Below are positions 34,064-45,540 of a DNA stretch of 64,000 nucleotides, one piece after another; within the stretch, counting starts at the first letter, position 1; every line of letters begins with the position of its first letter. The translations under genes and the position numbers were made by a program. The notes beneath the pieces were generated by a model. It was not told where the DNA came from, did not search any database, and was given only the letters and a program-made list of their open reading frames with translations. The DNA is from Symbiodinium natans (lineage: Eukaryota; Sar; Dinophyceae; Suessiales; Symbiodiniaceae): NCBI GenBank assembly GCA_905221605.1, contig CAJNDS010000173.1, positions 142,846 to 206,845 of the forward strand, in the 5' to 3' direction.

Positions 34064-34303
34064 TTGCCGTCGGGAGTGTCAAAGCTGCGCACATTGGGGG
34101 GTTTCTGTATTCGGGACGTGTGCTCTTTGCTTGTTGCGCTTGGCGGCGCAACCGGCGTGACCCTTGGTCGTACCGTAGGGCCTGTCTGCATAAGATTCAG
34201 GTTCTTCCAGAAGCTGGACATTGCTTATGATCGCACAAAGCGTCCCATTTGGAAGGTGCAACACCTCATAGCACCGCACTCCACAGACCGCCGACAGGCA
34301 TGA
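34064..34303 (+). CDS. Unknown terminal exon
   Basis: The + frame reads GVSKLRTLGGFCIRDVCSLL, then VALGGATGVTLGRTVGPVCI and FRFFQKLDIAYDRTKRPIWK, ending in TGA 34301-34303. The Gly-rich hydrophobic middle could be a membrane segment. The 5' edge is not defined and there is no Met. The minus frame 33928-34221 is its shadow. Confidence 0.38.
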   Translation: MPSGVSKLRTLGGFCIRDVCSLLVALGGATGVTLGRTVGPVCIRFRFFQKLDIAYDRTKRPIWKVQHLIAPHSTDRRQA

Positions 34304-34514
34304 GAGCCCGCAATTAATTGTTCTTCATTGCTGCCGTTGTGCAGCTGCTGCTTTCGGTGCATAATGTTGCTATTGCTACTATCGCAACAGTACGCAGTAG
34401 TGCTCTGATTGCACATGTGCTATCAGCGGCTTCCTTCATCGTGCAAACAGCTGAAGTGTGCTGGACCAAAAAAGGAGGTGAAGAGTCGCACTTGCCTTCA
34501 GAGGACAAGTGTTA

Positions 34515-34810
34515 GAAGCTGCGGCTAATGCTGGCCACTGAGGCCAAGCAAGCAGCGTCTGGCTCCAAAGGTTCCAAGGCTGTCGAGTCTGAAGAGGAGG
34601 AGGGTTTGGAGGGTTTTGAACTCTCTTGCAGGCTTGGCTTTGTGCTTCTAATCCGCTGGGATCCCACTTCTTGGCAGTTTGATAGGACTCTGGAGTGGAA
34701 GAAGCTACAGACACAGCAAGAAAGGACCACAAGATCAAGGGACACTGGACAGCAAGAAGACAGATCCGCAGCCGTTGGGCTGCTCTGGTTTGCCGTACTG
34801 CGAGTGAGCA
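34515..34810 (+). CDS. Unknown exons, acidic
   Basis: Two exon-like pieces share one open frame: KLRLMLATEAKQAASGSKGS and then an acidic run (AVESEEEEGLEGFEL), followed after TTCTTGGCAG by FDRTLEWKKLQTQQERTTRS running to a donor (CGA/GTGAGC, about 34803). An intron probably lies between about 34626 and 34676. Function unknown. Confidence 0.33.
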
Positions 34811-35188
34811 GGGGTAACACGAATTTCGGTCTTCATTCCTAGACATTTGGGAGTAAGCCGATGTAATGAGACATACACCGATGTAAGCCGACAAGCTTAC
34901 TGGCTTATCAGCTGATATCGGCCCATCAGCTTCTGCCTCGGAGCCTATTCGCTTCTGGGCATATTCGCTGCAGCGCAACTAGGAAACCAGATTTGCCGAC
35001 AGTGTACACCTGAGGAGAGAAGAAGGTGGAAGTTGCCACCTCAGTTTTGGCCTCCAATGGTCCAGTTGTGTACCAGAGGTGACTTGAGTCGTAGTTAACA
35101 GTGTAACAGAGTAACAGAGTCAACAAAGGGCCGGATCCAGTTTGGTCCATGATTCCGGGCACTCAGTCTTTTGCCGGGCTGCTTTCAG

Positions 35189-35425
35189 GTGGGCGAGTGG
35201 ATGGATGACCTCTTCGAAGGCTTTGCAGAGTTGTACCGTGCGCCTGTCTCAGTGTAACTTGAAAGTCAGCACCCACCTGGGCATGTACGTTCAAGAACGC
35301 ATGGGGCTTCAGCATGCGCGTCAATTCAGTTGGCCATCAATGGTGGCCAAAGCTGCGGAGACTGTGTCCGCAAGACCACCTATCCCATCAAGGACCAATC
35401 ATTGGGTGCACTCCAGTACCTTGAA
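35189..35425 (+). CDS. Unknown internal exons
   Basis: Exon 35189-35251 follows GCTGCTTTCAG, reads VGEWMDDLFEGFAELYRAPV and ends TCA/GTGTAA. A second exon of undefined 5' edge ends GAA/GTGAGC at 35425 and reads CGDCVRKTTYPIKDQSLGAL. Its CxxC could bind metal. No other exons are joined. Confidence 0.33.
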
Positions 35426-36387
35426 GTGAGCAGATCCCACTCAGCTTTCGCTGTAAGCTTCCAGTGTGTTGTTGTGAGACCGAGCCTTTAAACTTGCACT
35501 GAATCATACTGAATCCATACAATCTTGCTGCAGGAGTCGATTTTGGGAGCCTATGATGGTGTCTCAGCCCAGGCCTGGACTGAGGGTTATCGGGTTATCG
35601 CATCTGGTCAATGTGGCTGGATGCTACAAGCATTCTATCCAATTTGTAAGAGTGCACCATCGTGCACCTCAAACCATTATAAGTGTGCATTCCGTACTGC
35701 GTGAGCAGGTTAATCCAACAACGGGTGCTCGTGCCGCGGCGGGTCGCTCCGCGGCAGCGCCGACCTTCCGCCATGAGTAGATGCGTAGCTGCGCGTTGCA
35801 TCGAAGCCGATTTCCGGGGAGCTCTTGAGGAGCTCCTCGAATGACATGGTGACCACAATTGACTCCATGAGCGTGTAAACTTGCGTGGTCTCGATCGCAG
35901 CGCGGGCGTTTTTCACAGGATGACAGCCAGCGTCGGGGGAAGAATCAGGGATTGAGAGTCAGATGCGATTGACTAGTGCTTGGGATTTCAGATGATTTCA
36001 GCCGCATGTCAGCTAGGTTCGGTTGGGAAACAACTCCTAGTCCCATGCTCCAAGCCCTCAACCCTAGAATACTATACAACTCGTACAGTAGAAGTTGAAC
36101 CGTGATTGTCATGATTGCTCCCACTTTTCAAGACTTTCATTTTTTGAACACGCGCTGGAGCGTGGCTTTGGATTCTTCTCCCACGTGCTACCTTGGGGTG
36201 GCACTGCAATTGGCGGTGCAGCATGCACGAAGCAATGTGTGAGGCTGAGTCGGAAGATGGTACCGCAGAGGGCATATGTGGGCAGTGAGACGACTTGTAT
36301 CACCTTCCTTGCTCCCCTTCTCTGAACTTGCACATTGCTGATCAGCTCGATACTTTAGCTGGCTGCTGTCCTGTGATTTGAAAATGT

Positions 36388-36762
36388 ACCGGCTCTGTGC
36401 ATGCCGAAAGGCGCAACACAGATGCCAAATCGGGAATGTTGCCTGAAAGCGACTGGGCTGCTGTCCCACAGACATTAGTGGAACGGGAAAGGCGGCATCG
36501 AATGCTTGAGATGCAGCAGCAAGGTGCATGCAGGCATGCAGGAAGGGTGGAAGCTCGCGTTTGCAAGGACCTGCGTGACCTCGACGCTGTTGAAGTGGAG
36601 CAGATGCCAGAGGTAGCCTTTCTGTGCAAGCTGCAAGTGGGTGTCGCCATGCCCAAGCGAGTTCCGATTGTGGAAGGCAAAGCGTCAGCGTTTGCCAGGG
36701 CCCCACTGCCAAACGTCCGGTGTCTCACAGACCTGAGGTGCATGTTCGGGAAGCAGTTGTAG
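36388..36762 (+). CDS. Unknown terminal exon, charged helical
   Basis: The frame opens after an in-frame TGA, reads ESDWAAVPQTLVERERRHRM, LEMQQQGACRHAGRVEARVC and KDLRDLDAVEVEQMPEVAFL, and ends in TAG 36760-36762. The composition and helix pattern are protein-like. Two minus frames on the same bases are weaker. Function not recognised. A + frame at 36095-36325 (SRLSFFEHALERGFGFFSHV) may be an earlier exon. Confidence 0.4.
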   Translation, partial: TGSVHAERRNTDAKSGMLPESDWAAVPQTLVERERRHRMLEMQQQGACRHAGRVEARVCKDLRDLDAVEVEQMPEVAFLCKLQVGVAMPKRVPIVEGKASAFARAPLPNVRCLTDLRCMFGKQL

Positions 36763-37573
36763 TTGCTCCCTCCCAGGTTTCTCAAATCCGAACCCCCTAA
36801 GCCTGTCTTCGTTTCTTCACGTTGCAACCGTTCGGCTGGACTTGTGGCCCTGTCAAGGTGATGACACATGCTGCTTCCGGCGTATGGCTGCGAAAACATG
36901 CCGAGTTCGCCATGTGCATCATGCCTCGCTGGACTTCCCGCAATCCAGCACCTTTGCGCAACAAGACGGTTTTGCAGGCTGGAAGATCACGAGATTCAGG
37001 CTTGTTCCTCACATCCAGCCGCCTCCTCGACATTCCTGCGGGAGTTTGCACCCTTTGCACCGTATGCACCCGGAGCATCCTGAAGCTGCGCATGACTAAA
37101 AAGGCTAGTTCCCATATTTATGTTTTGATGTTATGACTTCGTGGATGTTTGTGTGCGTCGTGCATGACAGCTGAGCTTCAGGCAAGGGATTCGCTGGTGC
37201 TGCGTGTTCTACCTGTCGCAGTGTCCTCAGCACGAAGTACACTCTGTTCTTGAAACATTGGCCGGCATTGGTTGATAGTCCATGGTTCATGCTGAGAACT
37301 GAGAACGTCTCATGCGCGTGGCTTAGGTTAGTGATGCTGCAGGCCCCAGCTACAGAGCTGCGACAGCACGTGCTGTTAATCTAACTGTACGATTGCCGAT
37401 GGTAGCCATTAACCATTGCCAGGCAGTGGCAGCCGCTTCGTTCCAGCCTCTTGGTGTTTGATCGGCTTTAGTACTGACCCGAACCGTTGCTGTATTGAGC
37501 AGCACGCATCAGACCATTGGGTTTTTAGGCAAGTCCATGAGGCAGCTTTTGCGATTCACCGTCTTCTGTCAAC

Positions 37574-37999
37574 GTGTCAACCATGCACGCTCCATGCATG
37601 CTGCGTCTGATCGAATGGGTGAGATGGCAGAGCAAAGACATGTTCGAAGGGCACTCTTGTGCGACGAAGGAGTGCAGTAGAACAGTCGTGTGCTTGTGTC
37701 CGCAGTTTTCGGGAACGCGCTATAGAGGATCTAGAGAGCCGGCCAGAAGTGCATGCCGCGCTGTGAAACCCGGCTGGCAGCCGAGGCCCATGTTCAACTT
37801 GGTGTTCTTCTCCCTCCGGGCCTGCCGGCTGTTGCGTCTGTCTGCGTTGCTGAAATCATGGCATCTCCAAAGCAACTTAGCCCCTTCACTGCGGCCAAGC
37901 TTACTGGCTCAGGCAGTTGACGATGGCATCTTACAGCTAGTAGCTCATGTGACTCATGCGTTAGCGAAGTTTCCGGTGCATGATGATGATGGGGCTTGA
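37574..37999 (+). CDS. Possible exons, unknown
   Basis: An open frame of 141 codons in which the parts RLIEWVRWQSKDMFEGHSCA and LLRLSALLKSWHLQSNLAPS look protein-like, while the middle is Arg/Cys-rich and may be intron. It ends in TGA 37997-37999. The overlapping minus frame is a competing reading. Low support. Confidence 0.22.
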   Translation: MSTMHAPCMLRLIEWVRWQSKDMFEGHSCATKECSRTVVCLCPQFSGTRYRGSREPARSACRAVKPGWQPRPMFNLVFFSLRACRLLRLSALLKSWHLQSNLAPSLRPSLLAQAVDDGILQLVAHVTHALAKFPVHDDDGA

Positions 38000-38379
38000 T
38001 GTAATGGGGCTTGATGTCAGCTTGACGGAAGCTTACTAGGAGCTTCATATGTACTTCATAGAGCTTTGGCACCGGGCACCGCTTGACTGCGCCACATGTG
38101 ACGTCATCTCGGGCGAGAGCGGCGCTTGCCGTGGCAAAGCGATCCCGTCGAATTCCTTCACATGCTGCTTTTCTGTGGGGAATGCAGGCCTTTGCTGTGA
38201 GTTTTAGCAGGCGCAATGAGTTCAAATGAGTCCTCGTAGGAAGGGGGGAAGTGCAGGTGCCCACTATCAGCCTCCGGAGCTTCTTTGAGGCCCGAAGTCC
38301 GGTAAGTCCGGCAAGTCCGGCAAGTCCGGTACGTGAGTGCGTTTTTTTGGGCTTCGTTTTGGTGTTCGAAGTTCAGCAG

Positions 38380-38859
38380 GCCGAGGCCCAGTGCACGACC
38401 TTGGAGGAAGCCGAACCTCGCAGAGTCTCACATAGTCTCACAGAGCAGAGACTCCGTGTACGAAAACCGCAGGAGCTCGGCAGCAACTTGCAAGTTCTTG
38501 ATCTCGCCGGCCAGCTGCGGAAAGCCTGCGAAGAGGTGCAACACACAGAGATGGCAAAAGAAATATCGCCGTAAGTGAGGCGAAAGGTGTCAAACGGTGG
38601 ACAAAAAACCAATGGCAAGCAAAGCGTCGAAGAAAGTTGCGATTACTCCGTGATCACAGGTTGGCTTCTTCGTCGTGACCGACCATGGCGTGAGCGAATC
38701 CTTGATGGAAGGTCAGAAGCAAAGGTACCCACAGCAAGGCCTGAAGTCCTGGTCGAAGAAGTATGGTGTGCTGAGGCTTCCGGCAGGAGTGTACAACCTT
38801 CTTCAGCCGCAGCCCACAATCGAATGTGCCCTCCCAGCATGATTATAGGACTATTATAG
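38380..38859 (+). CDS. Unknown gene, two exons
   Basis: Exon 38380-38570 follows AAGTTCAGCAG and ends in a textbook donor (CGCC/GTAAGTG). It encodes a helical stretch (QCTTLEEAEPRRVSHSLTEQ, then LQVLDLAGQLRKACEEVQHT). The next frame (about 38600-38859, TAG end) reads EESCDYSVITGWLLRRDRPW and then SEAKVPTARPEVLVEEVWCA. The join is not phase-verified. The protein looks partly coiled-coil. No family recognised. Confidence 0.45.
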
Positions 38860-39009
38860 GCTTCTCTCCCAAGTTGTCCTGCTCTAGCAGTGGCGCGTTC
38901 CGCGCTTCCTCGGGTTGGTTACATGTGTTCACACGAATTTTGGTCGTCTGGTGCATCTTGGCAGGCTAAGCATGGTCTGCGGTACGGACAGCCGGTTTGT
39001 CTGGTTGGA

Positions 39010-39471
39010 CTACGCCAGACTCTGAACAGAGCATGTTTCTTTTTGTGTAAACAGCAAACGGACCATTCTGTGCATAGCAGCCCATGCGGTTGTGAGTCCG
39101 TGACTTCGAAGAGCCCTGTTTAGCAACAAAGCTTCACAGAGTTCAGCTTTCGAGAGGTTCCCGCTGAACCCGGAAATGATGCTGGCGGCTGAGAGTAGGG
39201 AGAGCAGGGGCAGCATGGTGTACCATGTGACCTGCAATTTCGCTGGATCGTTGTAATTGTCAGGATCGAAGCAGCTACTCCCTGGGGCCAGTGCAGGGCC
39301 GAGGTAGCCTGCCTTGGCAGTTGGACCGTAAGGCGGGAGCCGCAGGTGATTTCTGAACATTTCTGATAAAGCACCAACCAGGTAGCCCATCTTTGTCAGG
39401 AACTTGCAGATGCGTGGGCGAAGTACTACGTGTGGACCTCGGCTAGTTCCGCTACGTCCCCACGTTGTCAC
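39010..39471 (-). CDS. Minus-strand exon with a membrane segment, unknown
   Basis: A 153-codon minus frame with good protein texture: ICKFLTKMGYLVGALSEMFR, then AGYLGPALAPGSSCFDPDNY, a hydrophobic helix (LPLLSLLSAASIISGF) and AELCEALLLNRALRSHGLTT, ending in a TAG stop at 39010. It starts at a non-ATG codon, so the 5' edge is probably an acceptor. The GYLGP...FDP spacing loosely recalls light-harvesting proteins, but their helix motifs are not present. Confidence 0.42.
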   Translation of the reverse strand: MTTWGRSGTSRGPHVVLRPRICKFLTKMGYLVGALSEMFRNHLRLPPYGPTAKAGYLGPALAPGSSCFDPDNYNDPAKLQVTWYTMLPLLSLLSAASIISGFSGNLSKAELCEALLLNRALRSHGLTTAWAAMHRMVRLLFTQKETCSVQSLA

Positions 39472-39479
39472 GCTTCACA

Positions 39480-40760
39480 CAGAGGCCGCCATGGAGGGCC
39501 TGGTCGCTGTACTCATGCGGCTCTTCGCCCTGGCCATGCAGCTTCCAGCCACTCGATTTCTTTCTTAACTTTATGTGTCATGAGACAACTTCATGACGCC
39601 ATATGCATCACGCAACAAATCAACTAGTACTCTTCGTCCATCAGATTGTGAGTTGCCTCTTACTTACGAGGGTACCGCATATCTAGGGTCATCCATGTGT
39701 TTGTGTTCGTGTTGGTCTTACTAGGCCTTGGCGTGTCTTCTCGCGCCGAGATCGATGCCTTTGCCACTGCCTTGGAAGGGCACCGGTCATCGATGCGGGC
39801 GATCCTCTATCCTCGTGTCGCTGAGGAGCCCGGGGGGCTAACCGGCTGCCAGCTGCTAGTGCTGAAGCTTTAAGAGCACCGTTCAGCTTTGGCTTCGGCA
39901 GGAAGATCTACAAGCTGAAGGAGCAGTCGTCAGGTCGCTGGGTCCTCGGACTTTATGTCATGTGAGCCTGCAGATTTCTTCCGCTAAGGCCAGGGCACAC
40001 AGACTGGGGCTGCGTCACGGTCGCCTTGGCAGCAGTTTGCTTTGTGAGATCTCCCTGAAGATTCTTTTTTCCTGGGGGCTTTCCTGCAGACATGTGCGGT
40101 GATAAAACGGTGCTGTGTGTTTTCGATTGTTTTCGTGCATTTATGCCTGCACGGGAGGGAAGCGGCAGACGTCACCAGGATCATCTATCCATGATTCCCC
40201 CGCGATGCGCTTGCTCTTTTTATCCCTAGGCTACTCCTGGGTCTAGAGTATGTTTGGGGTTTTGTAGGCGAGCCGGTAGCTTTGTGACATGTCAGGCGTG
40301 ATTTCGGGGGTCGGGGGGGATGGGGTGCGGTTGAACAGGATGGGGTGGGGCGCTTCGCCTTCGCAGCAAGGGCACCTGCTGGAACTTCCCAAAAGCCCAA
40401 AAAGCCCTACCCTCCACACCTAGAGTTCTGTCGGCCCCCGCCCCCCCCCCCCCCCCCCCACCTCCCCCCTCCCCCCAGTTTTGAGCTTCTTTGCAAGTCA
40501 GTGCTTCAAAGGTGCTGAGATGTGCTGAGGCACTGTAGACAAGAGGAATGCAAGAAAGCTGCAACAGAGATGCAAGGTTCTCTTGCCAGATCCAGAGATA
40601 GCGGGCTTGGAGGTGTGTGACAAGGCTGGGAGTCAGTACGGGGTACGCAGCGTGTGACTGGGAGGTCTGAGTTTAAGAGCCGAGCCTTTTCCAATACAGA
40701 GTACCCCACCTCCCGCGACGCTTTTCTATGTTTGCTTTGGTCCTTACTAGCTCTCTCTTG
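39480..40760. other. Stretch without a supported gene
   Basis: A 19-nt C-run (40441-40459) in a C-rich tract gives long Gly or Pro frames that are not genes. A CT microsatellite begins at about 40780. No splice-bounded exon is supportable. Confidence 0.35.
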
Positions 40761-41182
40761 CTCGTGTTTGTATCATTATAATTTCTCTCTCTCTCTCTCT
40801 TCTCTCTCCAGTCTGTCAGTCTCTCTGAGTTTCTCTCTCTTTTTGAGGCTGTCTACTCGTGGTCTCTACTTTATCTGTCTCCCTCTCCCTCGCTTCTCGG
40901 AGACAGGATGGCTGTTGGTTGCCACTGCGAGCAGAGCGAGGAGGGCTGGTGGTCAACCTGGGCGGCTTGATTCGTCTATATTCGTCTTGCTTTGAGCTTT
41001 GTTATACTTTGTTGTTGTTTGAACACAATGAACACAATGAACAATCCCTTCGCACATCCATAAAGGGCATTGGAAACCCTAAGCCTTCGAAGCGCTGGAC
41101 AGCTCAGGTGAGCTGCTGCAGTGGTGGACTGGCGGCAAGTGGCTGGCGACACCACACAGGGTCATCGCAAGGCATGCTCTGA

Positions 41183-41422
41183 TCATGCCATAACATGATA
41201 TACTCTTTCCCAGCCGGCAAGCTTGCGGGGACCTTGAAATCTTCGCAGATGTCGAGTCTTGCCCATGCGGCCTGTCTTGCCGTGTGCTAGTCTATACGAG
41301 GGCAAGAAGTTTAGAAGGGCAAGAAATGCCAGAACAGAAAAAGTAGGTCTAGACCTGCCTGGTCGGTCTTGCCAGTGGTGTTGCCCGTTTCGTGCCTCTG
41401 GCCTGCTGCCCCTCTGGCACAC
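41183..41422 (-). CDS. Possible minus-strand exon with hydrophobic segment
   Basis: The minus frame reads FSVLAFLALLNFLPSYRLAH and then GRMGKTRHLRRFQGPRKLAG with a stop at 41183. The Met start is absent and the edges are undefined. Confidence 0.22.
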   Translation of the reverse strand: MCQRGSRPEARNGQHHWQDRPGRSRPTFSVLAFLALLNFLPSYRLAHGKTGRMGKTRHLRRFQGPRKLAGWERVYHVMA

Positions 41423-41601
41423 TCTGAAGCGCCCTTAACAACAACTCCCGAAGTCTTCCGCATGGAGCTGCCTCATTCTCAGGGCACTGATAGCATTTGA
41501 AAACATGTCGCTGTAGTTCCCCAAACAGTCTAATGTTGGGGTTCTGATTTCATTTAAGGATCGCCGACATTCTGAGGACTGTTGCCGGGTTCCTGGACTC
41601 C

Positions 41602-41659
41602 TCGTCTCCCTTCGTCTCCCTTTGTCTCCCTTCGTCTCCCTTTGTCTCCCGTTGTCTCC
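41602..41659 (+). repeat. 10-bp tandem repeat (CGTCTCCCTT)
   Basis: Six copies of a pyrimidine-rich 10-bp unit with C/T alternation at the first base. The overlapping minus frames with ETKGDEGRRE text are its translation. Confidence 0.85.
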
Positions 41660-41982
41660 AGCGTTTCTTTGACGTGCCTTTGACTGTTTGGGGTCTTCGG
41701 TGGTGTAATTGGGCTGAGCATGAGGCTGATGGCATAGTCGGAGCAGACAGGATGATCGTAAGAACTGTGCCAGGCCGGAAAGTGCGGGCGATCGCTTGTC
41801 CTGCCCGTGCGCATGCAAACGGTTTTTCTGTCAGTCAGCAACCTGGACCACTTCAGTTGGTTGCTTTGACTCGGCACCAGGTACTTCGGGCTTGTCAATC
41901 GCCAGACGCTTCTGCGACCTTTGCTGGCAGACTCGACAGGTCAGGTGCCGTCAGTTTCGTGATCCAGTCGAGTTTATTTTGA

Positions 41983-42228
41983 GTTGTACTGGGGGAAGGA
42001 GACGACGTCGAGCCCTCGGTGACTGCAGGCGAGTTCTTTCAGTCCCACGAAAAGTACATCAGGCTGCGCTGCATTGCATGAGCTTGCGGAGCACAGTCGA
42101 TCGACACTGGACTCGGAAATGGCGATTTGTTGCAGGCCCTGGCAAGAACGCTGGAAAAATTGTGGAGAAAAAAGATGCGACGTGTGAAGAAGCGTGAAGG
42201 GCGTTCCCAGAGTAGTGGCTGGACTTGA
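41983..42228 (+). CDS. Unknown frame interrupted by one UGA
   Basis: One frame is protein-like on both sides of a UGA at 42079-42081: before it GEFFQSHEKYIRLRCIA, after it GNGDLLQALARTLEKLWRKK and a basic end (MRRVKKREGRSQSSGWT) to TGA 42226-42228. A GC donor could remove the stop only with an implausibly short intron. It may be a decayed copy, two exons or a recoded stop. Confidence 0.33.
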
Positions 42229-42757
42229 CAAGCCTCTTGAACGGTACCGCTCCTGTGCATGGCCATATCTGGCAATGCTCCTCTCAAAGCGCAGGTGACA
42301 ATCTACCTATGCATCATCTTTGCACTGAACTACAGCTTGCAGACCATGGTCTGGACCCCGTCGGACAAGCATGGCTCTGCACGCTTGAATGCATGATGGT
42401 GCGCGATCCCAGTTCTGTGTGTTCAGTTTTCAAGCATCTATGTTTGCGGCTGCAGGGCCAGATAGTCTAAGAGTCTAAGACGCAGCTTTGCCTGTGCTAC
42501 TCTTGTAACACTTGCGGGCTCCGCAGTCTCTGTAAATGCAAGAGACCACACGACGGCACAAGACCATCTTTTCTGTGCTTGGCAACCGAACTCTCAGCAC
42601 GATCAAGACTTGACAGCTTCCCCAATGTGTACCGAAGGCGTACGGCATGGAAGTGTGGGCCTCAGCATTGCTCCCCATTCCTGTGCAGGTGTAAGGGGTG
42701 CCATGGTTAGGCACCGTTAGGGGACTTAGCCGAGTCTAGGTAGTCCGTTGACTTGTC

Positions 42758-44098
42758 GTGTCTGCGTCCAGAATCTGCCACAGCTTTCGCCGACACTGGC
42801 ATGCTGCCATGATCCGCCATGGATGTGGTCCGCACTGGACTTCTGAAGCCCTGAACTGCTGGCCCGTGCTGTGGCAGGGCCTACAGTTCTGTGCGATGGC
42901 TGTCTTGTTCTACAGGAAGCACGAGGCCCTGACACGCAGTCAGGTAGTCGTAGCTGGTGTTTATGATATTCCTGTGTGACGAGACTTGAATTTCAGGAAA
43001 ACATGCTGTGGCCAGCAAGGGGCAGCAAGGAACTGATGTCAAACACAAAAGGTTGCAGCTTCAACTTTGTAAGTTATCAAGTTAGGATAGCACAAGAATG
43101 GCAAGTCAAAGTTGGTCCGTGGCTGTGTAGGCGCTGCTTCGCTTCCGCTCGGTTTACTACTTGATGCTCTTCCGGCCTTTGGCAGCAGTCTCAGTCCAGC
43201 CGAGTCACCGCGAAGGCGACAGTTGCAAGTATACCAGGTGCTCGCCACCATCCAGCTAAATCTCTTGACCGAGATTGACACACAGTGGGTGGTGTATTGC
43301 CTTAAGGAGGCCTGCAGATGACTCCGACGATTTCGCTCTCCCTCGTTCTTTTCTCGTCTATTCTGTCACCCTCTCCTCTTGTGGGGCCAGAGAAGCGCGC
43401 TGCGTTGCAAGCAACGTTGTCGCTGTGCTGTGTATTGCAATGCATTCCAGTACGAGAGGTGATGTGAACTTAGCTCAGACAAGTGTTCGCAGCGCATCTT
43501 GCGAGGCTTCCCTCTGGTACATATACTGGCAACTTCTCCTCGCCGTCCAGCCCTTTTACAGCCCAGCACGCAGTTGCTCTCGCTCAAGTCTACAAGCCCT
43601 TGAAGTCTCACGACTAGTGACAGTGATATTTCTCTACTCCGAGCACCAAGGAGCAGACTTGTTCATGGATTTCGCGAGCGCTGCACTTAATGACTTCACC
43701 GAATCACTACAAGTTGCTCTTTGTGTGTGTTCGTTTGTCCTATACGCAGGTGGTACTCTGCACGGAAATGTGGAGTCGAGAGAGTCGGGGTCACCGGCAC
43801 CCGTGCGCCAAGGTGGAGAAGGCTCTGAGTTCTTATGTAGTCATTTCGGCTTCAGCTCAGGAAACAGACAGGCTGACAGTGGTCAAGCCAGCGTCTCTCG
43901 AGCATCCACTTCGGGACGAAGGTGTTACAGCCCAAACTTGCACGCAGGACAATGGGAGGAGTTTGCAAGAGCCCACGCGAACCGCGTGGCGGCTTGGCGC
44001 CTGGGAACAACGTCGTTTCTAAACAACAAGATCTGTACATTGTTCTGGGCAGGTCAACATGGACGGACCTGCGCAACTTCCAGTTGTTCCAATGCCAG
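42758..44098 (+). CDS. Unknown multi-exon gene
   Basis: Exon-like pieces in order: 42758-42945 (MAVLFYRKHEALTRS end before CAG); 43112-43321 (QLQVYQVLATIQLNLLTEID, then TQWVVYCLKEACR); 43750-43921 after TATACGCAG (AKVEKALSSYVVISASAQET, donor GAAG/GTGTTA); 43948-44098 after TTGCACGCAG (QQDLYIVLGRSTWTDLRNFQ, donor CCAG/GTGAGC). Phases agree only in part. A 275-codon frame (43275-44102) overlaps these pieces but has poorer texture. No domain recognised. Confidence 0.42.
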
Positions 44099-44439
44099 GT
44101 GAGCCAGGCCGTGTGATGTGTTTCGGGAGGATCTGCACGCAATGTGCTGACCGGCTGCACACAAATCGCAGGACCTGCCATGTCAAATGTCGATGGAAGC
44201 CGTCTTAGATTGGAAGACGTGTCAAATGTGCCGCTGAATCTGCGAATGTCTCCTTGCTTCAGTTCAGGTTTCCTGATGCTGCAAGCTGCGGTCCAGGCCC
44301 CCGCCAAGTGAGATAAGGGTCGAGGTCTGCCCCAGTGTCTGGCTATTTTGGCAGCAATGCGAACCATGTTCGAACGACTTATTCACACGGTGCCTTTCAG
44401 GAATGGACGCCGGGCGAGCTTGCGACTCCCTACTTCCAA

Positions 44440-44880
44440 CTGGCAGACTAACAAAACGTCGAGAGTTGGGAACTTCAATTCATTCCTATTCTAATGGGTG
44501 GCGAGAGACTATGGGTTGAGAGAGAGCCTTGATTCGATTGGGGGTGAATCGCTCGATGGGTTGTTTAGGTTTGGGGGCTAGACTCTAATCTAAATAAACC
44601 CGTTAACTCTTCAAACCCACGATGTTGAAACTTTGGAATGCAAACTAACCATACCCCGAAGTGTTTTTAGTATACAATGATTACTTGGAAAAACGATAAG
44701 AATTCTAGCCAAAGATTTTGTTTTTTGTATACACACACTCTAAAACGATAAGGAGTAGAAACAAACGATTATAATATTCGGGACACTTATTTCCCCACGT
44801 GAATTGGGCTTGAAGAATTTGATCATTTGAATATCTGATTATCTACTTTCTTGATATACTATTTTAGTCATATAGATTTA
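44440..44880. other. Start of an AT-rich segment
   Basis: Base composition drops sharply in GC compared with the flanking DNA. No coding frame of note. It contains AAACGATAAG twice and the left copy of a direct repeat. Confidence 0.5.
44797..44853 (+). repeat. Direct repeat, left copy
   Basis: About 57 bp beginning ACGTGAATTG and ending CTACTTTCTTG, closely matching 47615-47672 with a few substitutions and one short length difference. The two copies bracket the minisatellite and most of the AT-rich island. Confidence 0.75.
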
Positions 44881-45004
44881 TCTCATCTCATCCCTATAAA
44901 AGGCTACGGGCTCGACCCCTATTTTCGCTCTGCGGCCGCCCCGTCGGATGCCCCGCCTCCTCTTCCGGTCCATTTGGCTGCTTGTGAGGGCCTTGCAGGG
45001 GGAT

Positions 45005-45330
45005 CCTGAAAATTCCGGGAATTTTAACACTTTTTGTCTAAAAATCCTGGGAATTTTGGGAATCACCCGGAGCTGAAAATTCCCGGAATTTTAGGAATTG
45101 TCCGGATTGAGGTTTGGGCTTGCCGGGTTGGATTTAAGGTTCCAGCGCAACAGTGATGACGTGGGTGCCCCTTCACCTTCAAGGAAATCTTCAAGGAAAT
45201 CTCTTGGTCCAGGGTAGTTCCGATGACGGTCGCCGCCCGCCAGCTGTTCAAGGGGGTTCGGCCTCACGATCACATATCAGCAACAGTTCTCGAAAAAGCC
45301 TAGAATTTAAATTCCGGGAATTTTCGGGAT
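45005..45330. repeat. Repeated near-palindrome AAATTCCGGGAATTT
   Basis: Copies at about 45010-45025, 45049-45064 (drifted), 45075-45091 (reverse complement) and 45306-45323, the last followed by GGGATCCCCCGGG. The arms could pair with each other. No protein-binding family is implied with certainty. Confidence 0.6.
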
Positions 45331-45540
45331 CCCCCGGGTTCAGGGTTTTACGCTTTACTGTGTAGGGTTTTGGGGTTTAATAGAAATTGTATAGGGTTTG
45401 TGTCCGGAGTTTTGTCGTGTTTTGGGGGGGTTTTGTTTTTTGCTTTTGTTGTAATGGTTTGGGTTCTGTCGGGTGGGGTGGGGGGTGGGTGGTTTTGGGG
45501 TGCTGAGGGGTTGGGGCTGAAAGGTTGGGGTTTTGGGGGG

